From an uncultured Gammaproteobacteria bacterium (GTDB taxonomy: Bacteria > Pseudomonadota > Gammaproteobacteria > Steroidobacterales > JABDMI01), in NCBI GenBank assembly GCA_938039225.1, contig CALHVH010000130.1:1-5883 (forward strand): a stretch of DNA of 5,883 nucleotides, given 5' to 3'. The notes below the pieces were generated by a model. The model did no database searches. It was not told the DNA's origin and was given only the letters and a program-made list of their open reading frames with translations. Position numbers and translations under genes: made by a program. Below are positions 1 through 5,883 of this stretch, in pieces; the stretch's first letter is position 1; each line of letters opens with the position of its first letter.

Positions 1-1242
1 ATGAAACATCAGCGTGGACTGGCTGCTCGTTTTTTACAAGCGATTGCATCAGCCAGAATTAATGTTGAAATTCTTGCACAAGGCTCAACTGAGAGTGCTA
101 TTGCTGTAGTGGTAGACCATAAAGTTGCTCCACTTGCCGTAAAAGCTACACATGCAGCCTTCTTTAGTGAGTTACTTCCACTGGACGTAATCCTTCTAGG
201 TTGCGGTAATGTGGGTACCGAGTTGTTGGCTCAAATCCAACGTCAACAAGAGTCGCTCAAGCAACAACAAATTGGTTTACGAGTTAGGGCCATTGCAAAT
301 AGTCGTAAGCTCTTGCATTCAGCAGAAAGTATTAATTTGCAGAATTGGCAAGAGCAAATTGAAAGCCACGGTAGTGCTTATACTTATGATGATGTAATTG
401 CTTTACAACAGACATATGGATTATTAAACCCGGTGATTGTGGATTGTTCGAGTAACCCAGAATTAGGTTTGCAATATGCAAATTTTCTAAACGCTGGTTT
501 TCATGTGGTAGCTGCAAATAAAAAAGCCAATACGGATTCTCAGGCTTATTATGAAGAAATGCGTGTTGCTGCAAACAATAATTTTAGAAAATTTTTATAT
601 GAAACGAATGTTGGAGCAGGCTTACCTCTCTTAGACAACTTACAATCCTTGTTACGTTCAGGAGATACCTTGCAGGGTTTTCAGGGTATTCTTTCAGGTT
701 CTTTGTCGCTCATTATGGGCTTATTGCAGGATGGCTTGAGTTTTTCAGACGCAGTTCTTAAGGCCAAAGAAATGGGCTTTACAGAACCCGACCCACGTGA
801 TGATTTATCCGGAATGGATGTGGCTCGTAAGCTACTCATCATCGCACGCGAAGTAGGCATGCAAATGGAACTCTCAGATATTGAAGTAGAAGCATTAACT
901 CCTGCCAGTTTTGATGAGCTGAGTATCGAGGAGATGATCCTGGCATTACCCAATTTAAATGATGATATTCAAAAACGAATTGACGCAGCTTCTGCAGAAA
1001 ATAAAATTTTACGTTATGTGGGTAGTTTAAAGGATGGTAAATGTCGTGTAGGTATTGAGGCGGTTCCTACAACTGATCCACTAGCGGGTGTTCGAGATGG
1101 AGAAAACGTCCTAGTGCTCAATACCAGTTATTACAATCCTATTCCCTTGGTTTTACGGGGCTATGGTGCCGGAGCAGCAGTGACTGCTGCTGGAGTGTTC
1201 GGTGACATCCTTAGAACGATTCGTGGTCCAGCTGATAGATAA
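1..1242 (+). CDS. thrA: Bifunctional aspartokinase/homoserine dehydrogenase I, C-terminal part (5' partial)
   Basis: The visible 413 residues match the C-terminal half of the roughly 820-residue ThrA fusion enzyme. Residues 1-55 are the end of an ACT regulatory domain, with the GLAARFLQAI and ILAQGSTESAIAVVV segments typical of aspartokinase. From residue 62 comes homoserine dehydrogenase, which reduces aspartate semialdehyde to homoserine with NAD(P)H in the cytoplasm. The Rossmann motif GCGNVG is at 67-72, NKKA at 173-176, TNVGAGLP at 202-209, and GILSGSLS at 229-236. The catalytic block EPDPRDDLSGMDVARK spans 262-277. By alignment to the yeast enzyme, E262, D273 and K277 are the conserved acidic residues and catalytic lysine. 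The end, LRGYGAGAAVTAAGVFGDIL, matches E. coli ThrA. The kinase domain and first ACT copy would lie upstream of the window. The ATG at base 1 corresponds to the internal Met of the DGM segment in E. coli ThrA, so it is probably not the true start. thrB follows after 21 bases. Any attenuator leader would be out of view. The family call is very secure; whether the gene is intact is unknown. Confidence 0.95.
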   Translation: MKHQRGLAARFLQAIASARINVEILAQGSTESAIAVVVDHKVAPLAVKATHAAFFSELLPLDVILLGCGNVGTELLAQIQRQQESLKQQQIGLRVRAIANSRKLLHSAESINLQNWQEQIESHGSAYTYDDVIALQQTYGLLNPVIVDCSSNPELGLQYANFLNAGFHVVAANKKANTDSQAYYEEMRVAANNNFRKFLYETNVGAGLPLLDNLQSLLRSGDTLQGFQGILSGSLSLIMGLLQDGLSFSDAVLKAKEMGFTEPDPRDDLSGMDVARKLLIIAREVGMQMELSDIEVEALTPASFDELSIEEMILALPNLNDDIQKRIDAASAENKILRYVGSLKDGKCRVGIEAVPTTDPLAGVRDGENVLVLNTSYYNPIPLVLRGYGAGAAVTAAGVFGDILRTIRGPADR

Positions 1243-1263
1243 ATAAAAACTAATAATATTCTA

Positions 1264-2205
1264 ATGAAAAAAGTATCCGTTTTTGCACCGGCTTCAATTG
1301 GTAATGTCTCCGTAGGTTTTGACTTGCTTGGTTTGGCTGTTACTACTAAAGAGCAATCTCTTGGAGATGTAGTAAGCGTTGAGCTTGCTGATGAAAATAT
1401 ATTACAAATTGTTGGCGATTATGCACATGTGTTAACGTGTGAGCCTTCTGATAATTTGGTTTGGACAGCCTTAGAGAAATTTAATCAACGAGTTGCTACC
1501 GATGCAAGCCTTGTTATTCAAACGGTAAAAATTACCTTAAATAAAAATTTGCCCATTTGTTCGGGATTGGGTTCAAGCGGCACCTCTGTAGTCGCTGCCT
1601 GTATGGCATTAAATGAGTTCTATAGTTGTCCTCTTAATGAGTTAGACTTGTTAGAACTCATGGGTCAATGTGAAGCCGGTGCTAGTGGCAGCATTCATTA
1701 CGATAATATTGCACCTACTTACCTAGGTGGTTTACGTTTATGCGATTCGGCATGCAGTCAAACATCCTTACTACCTTGGCCGAAAGAATGGTCTTTGGTT
1801 TTAGCGTACTCTGGCGTTGATGTGCCAACTGCACAGGCACGACAAGCCTTGCCAGATACTTACCCACGTTCAATTGTTATTCAACAAATGCAATATTTAG
1901 CACATTTTGTTGATGCGTTGCATAAGGGCGAGCTCGCAAGAGCTGCTTGTAATATACAAGACTTGCTAGCTGAGCCATATCGTAGCGATTTCTTACCGAA
2001 CTTTGATGAGGTTACTCGAACACTACAGAATAAATACAAGGTTTTGGCTAGTGGAATTTCTGGTTCTGGACCTACGATATTTGCAATTCTAGATGAGACT
2101 ATTGATAAAATAGCGGTTAAACAGTATCTACAACAAGAGTACTGCCAAAATAATGGATTTGTGGTTTTGGCTGATTGTGATCATCTAGGTGCAAGACGAA
2201 TTTAA
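1264..2205 (+). CDS. thrB: Homoserine kinase
   Basis: ThrB phosphorylates homoserine with ATP to O-phospho-L-homoserine, the substrate of threonine synthase. The product has 313 residues, close to the 310 of E. coli ThrB, and is a GHMP-family kinase. Motif 1 is near the N-terminus (FAPASIGNVSVGFDLLG, residues 7-23). The ATP-binding motif 2, LPICSGLGSSGTSVVAA, is at 96-112. The substrate-side segment GASGSIHYDNIAPTYLGG is at 139-156, and motif 3, SGISGSGPTIFAI, is at 263-275. No signal peptide or membrane segment is seen, so the protein is cytoplasmic. The start is chosen because the GHMP motif begins within the first ten residues, as in the family. The 21 bases between the thrA stop and this ATG are almost pure A/T and contain no Shine-Dalgarno sequence, so translation may depend on coupling to thrA or on an A/U-rich leader. 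It lies between thrA and thrC in the usual order. Confidence 0.97.
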   Translation: MKKVSVFAPASIGNVSVGFDLLGLAVTTKEQSLGDVVSVELADENILQIVGDYAHVLTCEPSDNLVWTALEKFNQRVATDASLVIQTVKITLNKNLPICSGLGSSGTSVVAACMALNEFYSCPLNELDLLELMGQCEAGASGSIHYDNIAPTYLGGLRLCDSACSQTSLLPWPKEWSLVLAYSGVDVPTAQARQALPDTYPRSIVIQQMQYLAHFVDALHKGELARAACNIQDLLAEPYRSDFLPNFDEVTRTLQNKYKVLASGISGSGPTIFAILDETIDKIAVKQYLQQEYCQNNGFVVLADCDHLGARRI

Positions 2206-2261
2206 AGCGGCCTACTTAAAAAGCTGTACCAACAAATAATTAAAGAGTTTAACCAAAGTTT

Positions 2262-3527
2262 ATGCAATATTTTAATCTTAAAGACCCTACTCAAATAGTA
2301 AGTTTTGGCGAAGCCATTCAGTTAGGCTTAGGCAACAAGCAAGGCTTATTCATGCCTTCTGAAATACCAGAATTCTTTGATAGACGAATTGAAGAGTTGA
2401 TTAACATGCCTTTTGCTGAACGTAGTGTAGAAATTTTGGCTCCGTATTTGGCGCCGGAGTTTGACTATGATGAAGTTAAAGAGATAGTGCATGATGCTTT
2501 TAATTTTTCAGTCAAATTGGAAAGTGTTAATCAAATAAAAAATCAGCACGTGCTCGAATTGTTTCATGGCCCGTCATTAGCCTTTAAAGATTTTGGTGCG
2601 CGCTTTTTGGCGCGCTGTTTGAGTAAGGTTTTAGGCGCAAATGAAACAACGGTCTTAACGGCCACTTCTGGTGATACAGGTGCAGCAGTAGCCCATGCTT
2701 TTTATGCAGTGGATAATGTGCGTGTTGTCATACTATATCCGAAGGGTAAAGTTGCTCCATTGCAAGAAAAATTATTTAGCACGCTTGGCTATAATATTGA
2801 GACTATTGCTATAGAAGGTGATTTTGATGCCTGTCAGGCTTTGGTAAAGCAAGCATTTTCGGACGAAGAATTACGACAAGAGGTTCCAATTAGTTCAGCA
2901 AATTCTATCAATATAGCTCGCTTATTGGCTCAAGTTTGTTACTACTTTGAAATTATGGCTCAACATCCACAAGTCAATAAGGTCTGTGTGCCAAGTGGCA
3001 ATTTTGGAAATTTAACAGCTGGTCTTATTGCCAAAGTAATGGGCTTGCCGGTTGAAAAGTTCATGGCTGCAACCAATGCAAATGATACCGTCCCGCGTTT
3101 TTTACAAGACGGTACTTGGGCACCGAATGCTACTATTCCAACAATCACAAACGCGATGGATGTCGCTCAGCCAAATAATTTCCCGCGAGTTGAATATCTT
3201 GCGAGAGCGTATGGATTCAAATTTAATGAAACCATTTTTTCGCAATCAGTCAGTGATGCACAAACCAAAGCAGCGGTTAAGAGTTTGTATTCAAAGGGAT
3301 ACTTGGCTGACCCACATACGGCCTTGGGTGTATTTGCATGCCGCGACTGGGATAATGTTGCCACCTTGGGTACTGCTCATCCTGCAAAATTTTTAGATGT
3401 GTTAACTGAAGAGGGAATCATTATTGAATTGCCACCTGAGCTAGAAAAAGTAGAAGATAAGCAAAGTCTGGCCTTGGATATGGCGCCAGATTACGCAACG
3501 TTTAAATCCTACTTGCTAGAAGATTAA
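2262..3527 (+). CDS. thrC: Threonine synthase
   Basis: ThrC is a PLP enzyme that converts O-phosphohomoserine and water to threonine and phosphate, the last step of the pathway. The 421 residues fit the bacterial/yeast-type threonine synthase (E. coli 428). The N-terminal family region includes the GLFMP element at 28-32. The PLP lysine is K109 within FHGPSLAFKDFG (101-112). SGDTGAA is at 136-142 and SANSINIARL at 212-221. The phosphate-binding glycine loop PSGNFGNL is at 244-251. DPHTALG (350-356) and TAHPAKF (371-377) are conserved C-terminal elements. All key residues seem present and the frame is unbroken. The gap from thrB is 56 bases with no terminator-like hairpin. The best purine-rich element upstream, AAAGAG at 2242-2247, lies 14 bases before the ATG, which is far for a standard ribosome binding site. 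The start is supported by the family N-terminus MQYFNLKDP, close to MKLYNLKD in E. coli. Confidence 0.97.
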   Translation: MQYFNLKDPTQIVSFGEAIQLGLGNKQGLFMPSEIPEFFDRRIEELINMPFAERSVEILAPYLAPEFDYDEVKEIVHDAFNFSVKLESVNQIKNQHVLELFHGPSLAFKDFGARFLARCLSKVLGANETTVLTATSGDTGAAVAHAFYAVDNVRVVILYPKGKVAPLQEKLFSTLGYNIETIAIEGDFDACQALVKQAFSDEELRQEVPISSANSINIARLLAQVCYYFEIMAQHPQVNKVCVPSGNFGNLTAGLIAKVMGLPVEKFMAATNANDTVPRFLQDGTWAPNATIPTITNAMDVAQPNNFPRVEYLARAYGFKFNETIFSQSVSDAQTKAAVKSLYSKGYLADPHTALGVFACRDWDNVATLGTAHPAKFLDVLTEEGIIIELPPELEKVEDKQSLALDMAPDYATFKSYLLED

Positions 3528-3545
3528 AATCATTTAAAAGTTTTT

Positions 3546-4598
3546 ATGCCCGAAGTTTTTTCTCCTATTCGTTGGAAGTCAAATCAATTAGAACTTATTG
3601 ATCAACGAGCTTTGCCTGATCGTGAAGTATGGCTTAATGTAACAAGTGTTGAACAAACCGCCCAAGCCATTACTGATATGGTGGTGAGAGGGGCACCAGC
3701 TATTGGAATCACAGCTGCATATGGTGTGGCCTTGAGCTGTCTTGAAATTTCCCAGAAAAAATCTAAAGAGTGGAAACATTTACTCTCAAAAGATCTTGAA
3801 TTATTGGCTCAGTCACGCCCTACAGCAGTTAATTTGTTTTGGGCTTTAGAACGCATGCAAAGTGTACTTAATGAAGCTGAGAGCCCTTCACAAGCATTCG
3901 AAATTGCACTTACTGAAGCGAAAATGATTCACCAAGAAGATTATCAAATGAATCTTGCGATTGGGGAGTATGGTTCAAGCTTGTTGCCAGATTCTGCTGT
4001 TGTACTTACTCATTGTAATACCGGAGCTTTGGCCACAGGTGGTCATGGCACGGCTCTTGGTGTTATTCGTTCGGCCTGGCAAAAAGGTAACTTACAGCAT
4101 GTTTATGCCAATGAGACTCGGCCATGGTTACAGGGCTCACGTTTAACAATTTGGGAGTTATTAAAAGAGAATATTCCCTGTACTTTGCAAGCTGACTCTG
4201 CCGCCGCATTACTCATGAAGAGTAAAAAAATCGATTGGATTATTGTTGGAGCTGACCGAATCGCTGCAAATGGTGATACTGCAAATAAAATTGGCACTTA
4301 CTCTTTAGCCTTATTGGCTAAAGCTCATGGGGTTAAATTTATGGTCGCTGCACCGACTTCAACTATTGATATGCAACTTGAGTCGGGGGACTTAATTCCT
4401 ATTGAGGAGCGATCAGCGGGTGAATTATGGAGTTCAGCCAGTAAGACTGATATTCCTGAAAAATTAAACTTTCACAATCCAGTTTTTGATGTGACACCTG
4501 CTGGTTTTATTGATGCGATTGTTACCGAAAAAGGTATAGCTACATCTAATGAAAGGGGTTTATTTAGTCAGGCTTTTTCAACTTGGTTTCAGGCATAA
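3546..4598 (+). CDS. mtnA: S-methyl-5-thioribose-1-phosphate isomerase
   Basis: MtnA converts 5-methylthioribose-1-phosphate (aldose) to methylthioribulose-1-phosphate in the methionine salvage pathway, which recycles the methylthioadenosine left by polyamine synthesis and similar reactions. It belongs to the eIF2B alpha/beta/delta-related isomerases. The 350 residues match the family (B. subtilis 353). Visible motifs are RGAPAIG (48-54), RPTAVNLFWAL (91-101), THCNTGALATGGHGTALG (155-172), GADRIAANGDTANKIGT (235-251) and NPVFDVTPAGFID (311-323). Aligned to the B. subtilis enzyme, C157 and D237 correspond to catalytic Cys160 and Asp240; both are present, so activity is expected. The gene begins 18 bases after the thrC stop and is probably co-transcribed with thrABC. 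The upstream sequence has only a weak AAAAG. No other salvage gene (mtnB, mtnC, mtnP) is in view. An alternative role in the methylthioadenosine/dihydroxyacetone-phosphate shunt cannot be excluded. Older annotations name such proteins initiation factor 2B subunits, which is not correct here. Confidence 0.95.
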   Translation: MPEVFSPIRWKSNQLELIDQRALPDREVWLNVTSVEQTAQAITDMVVRGAPAIGITAAYGVALSCLEISQKKSKEWKHLLSKDLELLAQSRPTAVNLFWALERMQSVLNEAESPSQAFEIALTEAKMIHQEDYQMNLAIGEYGSSLLPDSAVVLTHCNTGALATGGHGTALGVIRSAWQKGNLQHVYANETRPWLQGSRLTIWELLKENIPCTLQADSAAALLMKSKKIDWIIVGADRIAANGDTANKIGTYSLALLAKAHGVKFMVAAPTSTIDMQLESGDLIPIEERSAGELWSSASKTDIPEKLNFHNPVFDVTPAGFIDAIVTEKGIATSNERGLFSQAFSTWFQA

Positions 4599-4682
4599 CT
4601 TTCAGGCAAATTTTGTCTATAGAATACGATAATTTTTTATATGGCTTAATTCTAATTTACTCCTACGAGAGAAGCGTTTTTT

Positions 4683-4691
4683 TGTTATAAT
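4683..4691 (+). promoter_or_regulatory. Extended -10 promoter candidate upstream of gyrA
   Basis: The sequence TGTTATAAT is a perfect sigma70 -10 hexamer (TATAAT, 4686-4691) preceded by the TGn extension. No good -35 box lies 16-18 bases upstream; the 17-base position reads CTACGA. Extended -10 promoters can work without one. Transcription would start near 4698-4700, giving a gyrA leader of about 180 bases, or a short RNA of about 65-70 bases if the hairpin at 4725-4767 terminates it. This is inferred from sequence only. A weaker alternative -10, TATAAA at 4767-4772, also lacks a -35 box. Confidence 0.55.
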
Positions 4692-4724
4692 CAAACCCTA
4701 AATTAGCAAGATAAAAATCAATCT

Positions 4725-4767
4725 AAACAGGTACTTAAGAATCTCCTATAAGCACCTGTTTTTGTTT
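4725..4767 (+). terminator. Intrinsic terminator-like hairpin between mtnA and gyrA
   Basis: Bases 4725-4737 (AAACAGGTACTTA) pair with 4749-4761 (TAAGCACCTGTTT) over 13 positions with one A-C mismatch (4733/4753), around an 11-base loop. The right arm merges into a U-rich tail, TTTTTGTTT (4759-4767). This is the classical rho-independent layout, though the stem is modest in G+C. It may end the thrABC-mtnA transcript. Because it lies downstream of the extended -10 candidate, it could also end a short RNA or attenuate gyrA. On the other strand the tail is much poorer in T, so + strand action is favoured. Confidence 0.65.
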
Positions 4768-4821
4768 ATAAAAACTAAATTTTCTTGTAAATAAAGATAC
4801 ACCAATTTTAAGTTGTAGGAT

Positions 4822-4836
4822 GCCTAGGAATTAGGC
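4822..4836 (+). repeat. Small inverted repeat in the gyrA leader
   Basis: GCCTA (4822-4826) and TAGGC (4832-4836) form a 5-base-pair stem with a 5-base loop, about 43 bases before the gyrA start. It contains the palindrome CCTAGG (4823-4828) and is followed by GAAAAAA-type A-rich sequence rather than a T-run, so it is not a terminator. It could be an operator half-site pair or a leader hairpin, or chance in A/T-rich DNA. Confidence 0.25.
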
Positions 4837-4869
4837 TGAAAAAACTAGTGTAAAAATTGATAAATAAAC

Positions 4870-4872
4870 GGA
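4870..4872 (+). promoter_or_regulatory. Weak ribosome binding site of gyrA
   Basis: GGA lies 6 bases before the ATG at 4879, inside ACGGATAAAAA. It is the only Shine-Dalgarno-like element at normal spacing, and it is short. It supports the ATG at 4879, which also gives the family N-terminus leading into the conserved YLDYAMSVIVGRALPD block. Confidence 0.45.
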
Positions 4873-4878
4873 TAAAAA

Positions 4879-5883
4879 ATGACCGAAAACGAGAAGCCAA
4901 GTTTCGCTAAAGAAGTCCTCCCGATTGCCCTTGAAGATGAGATGAAACAGTCCTATCTCGATTACGCCATGAGCGTAATTGTAGGACGAGCTCTACCTGA
5001 TGTTCGAGATGGTCTTAAGCCAGTTCACCGACGTGTGTTGTATGCCATGAAAGTTCTTGGTAATGATTACAACAAGGCGTACAAAAAGTCAGCCCGTGTT
5101 GTTGGTGATGTAATTGGTAAATATCATCCTCATGGTGATACCGCGGTTTATGACACCATGGTTAGGATGGCGCAACCATTCTCTATGCGTCACATGCTTA
5201 TCGATGGACAAGGTAACTTTGGTTCGGTTGATGGTGATTCACCAGCAGCCATGCGTTATACGGAAGTACGTATGGCCAAGATTGCTCATGAATTACTTGC
5301 TGATCTTGAAAAAGAAACGGTTGATTTCATACCTAACTACGATGAATCAGAATGGGAGCCTGCGGTTTTACCTACACGGGTACCAACGTTATTGATTAAT
5401 GGTTCTTCAGGTATTGCGGTTGGTATGGCTACCAATATTCCGCCACATAATCTCAAAGAAATTGTTGATGCCTGTATTGCTTTAATTGAAAAGCCTGACA
5501 GTACCATTGCAGAATTAATGGAATATGTACCTGGTCCAGATTTCCCTACTGCCGGTTTTATTAATGGTGCTAAAGGAATCTATGAGGCGTATCACACAGG
5601 TAGAGGCCGAATCTATATTCGTGCAAAAACCCATATTGAAGAAACAGGTAAAGCTGATAAACAGGCAATTATCATTACTGAATTACCGTATCAGGTTAAT
5701 AAAGCTCGCTTAATTGAAAAAATAGCGGTTTTAGTTAAAGACAAAAAAATTGAAGGCATTACTGAATTACGTGATGAGTCGGATAAAGACGGTATGCGTG
5801 TGTATATCGAATTACGTAGAGGCGAAGTTGCAGATGTAGTGTTGAATAATCTTTATAAGCAAACACCTCTGCAACATGTGTTT
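4879..5883 (+). CDS. gyrA: DNA gyrase subunit A, N-terminal part (3' partial)
   Basis: GyrA is the DNA-breaking and rejoining subunit of the A2B2 type II topoisomerase that introduces negative supercoils. The first 335 codons, of about 875 in E. coli GyrA, are visible, and the frame is open to the window edge. The sequence carries SYLDYAMSVIVGRALPDVRD (25-44), GLKPVHRR (45-52) and the winged-helix region KKSARVVGDVIGKYHPHGD (69-87). The catalytic pair is R126-Y127 in AAMRYTEVRMAKIAHE; Y127 equals E. coli Tyr122, an offset of +5. The tower-domain segments NGSSGIAVGMATNIPPHN and PGPDFPTAGFING follow. In the quinolone-determining region, T88 and D92 sit at E. coli positions 83 and 87. Thr at 83 is the normal residue in several gammaproteobacteria, including Pseudomonas and, as I recall, Legionella. 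H105 replaces Tyr100. The breakage-reunion domain is cut off before its end, and the C-terminal beta-pinwheel is out of view. gyrA probably has its own promoter, apart from the thr-mtnA operon. Confidence 0.97.
   Translation, partial: MTENEKPSFAKEVLPIALEDEMKQSYLDYAMSVIVGRALPDVRDGLKPVHRRVLYAMKVLGNDYNKAYKKSARVVGDVIGKYHPHGDTAVYDTMVRMAQPFSMRHMLIDGQGNFGSVDGDSPAAMRYTEVRMAKIAHELLADLEKETVDFIPNYDESEWEPAVLPTRVPTLLINGSSGIAVGMATNIPPHNLKEIVDACIALIEKPDSTIAELMEYVPGPDFPTAGFINGAKGIYEAYHTGRGRIYIRAKTHIEETGKADKQAIIITELPYQVNKARLIEKIAVLVKDKKIEGITELRDESDKDGMRVYIELRRGEVADVVLNNLYKQTPLQHVF

Larger units (their letters stand above)
4599..4878. other. mtnA-gyrA intergenic region
   Basis: These 280 bases are very A/T-rich and contain no coding sequence I can support; the only ATG-led frames are a few codons long. 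In order the region holds a T-run at 4677-4683, a TGn-extended -10 box (4683-4691), a terminator-like hairpin (4725-4767), a small GCCTA/TAGGC hairpin (4822-4836) and the gyrA ribosome binding site (about 4870-4872). It must contain the end of the thr-mtnA transcript and probably the gyrA promoter. The promoter lies upstream of the terminator, an order that a simple end-of-operon plus start-of-gene model does not predict. Confidence 0.8.

Noticed and set aside
681..953. 90-codon reading frame on the minus strand within thrA
   Set aside because: It lies wholly opposite the conserved homoserine dehydrogenase core and its serine-rich translation resembles no family; it is a shadow of the coding strand.
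2206..2261. thrB-thrC gap as a terminator or separate promoter
   Set aside because: No stable hairpin with a T-tail and no convincing -35/-10 pair; it reads as an ordinary intra-operon spacer.
3052..3396. 114-codon + strand frame overlapping thrC
   Set aside because: thrC is intact and conserved throughout this stretch; the overlapping product has no recognisable motif and no ribosome binding site.
4587..4608. Direct repeat TTTCAGGCA at the end of mtnA (4587-4595 and 4600-4608)
   Set aside because: Only two 9-base copies, one inside the coding end; too short for an attachment site or insertion target duplication, and nothing mobile is nearby.
4664..4683. T-run of seven after ACGAGAGAAGCG as a possible terminator of mtnA
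   Set aside because: Only a 3-base-pair stem (ACG/CGT) can form before the T-run; the hairpin at 4725-4767 is a far better candidate.
4819..4833. Tiny frame ATG CCT AGG AAT TAG ahead of gyrA as a leader peptide
   Set aside because: Four codons, no proper ribosome binding site at correct spacing, and no regulatory codon run.
5114..5713. Two + strand reading frames of 93 and 62 codons in another frame within gyrA
   Set aside because: They overlap the well-conserved gyrA frame, which runs unbroken from 4879 to the edge; these are out-of-frame shadows.
1..5883. Mobile element, CRISPR, tRNA or novel accessory system
   Set aside because: All coding space is taken by five well-known housekeeping genes, with no direct-repeat arrays, transposase motifs or tRNA-like folds in the gaps.

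Overview
The window is chromosomal housekeeping DNA from a bacterium, most likely an AT-rich gammaproteobacterium. It carries a bifunctional-type aspartokinase/homoserine dehydrogenase followed by thrB and thrC, which is the gammaproteobacterial thrABC order. Its GyrA N-terminus closely resembles gammaproteobacterial GyrA, with Thr at the E. coli Ser83 position. The mtnA-gyrA adjacency is also what I recall from pseudomonads. A Legionellales-like or other AT-rich lineage would fit, but I cannot fix the genus.

Layout: every supported gene is on the + strand. Bases 1-1242 are the 3' part of thrA (end of the second ACT domain plus the whole homoserine dehydrogenase). thrB (1264-2205), thrC (2262-3527) and mtnA (3546-4598) follow with gaps of 21, 56 and 18 bases and no terminator between them, so they are probably one transcript. 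A 280-base intergenic region (4599-4878) holds an extended -10 promoter candidate and then a good intrinsic terminator hairpin. gyrA starts at 4879 and runs off the right edge after 335 codons.

How the genes work together: ThrA reduces aspartate semialdehyde to homoserine, ThrB phosphorylates homoserine, and ThrC converts O-phosphohomoserine to threonine. MtnA isomerises methylthioribose-1-phosphate in methionine salvage. It is only loosely related to the threonine branch, through shared aspartate-family metabolism, and its place here may be plain gene order. GyrA is the cleavage/rejoining subunit of DNA gyrase and is functionally unrelated to the operon.

I found no mobile element, tRNA, rRNA, CRISPR array or novel defence-like system. 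The points worth a second look are the promoter-then-terminator arrangement ahead of gyrA (a short RNA or an attenuated leader), the near absence of Shine-Dalgarno sequences in the thr-mtnA operon, and the window opening exactly on an in-frame ATG inside the thrA ACT domain.
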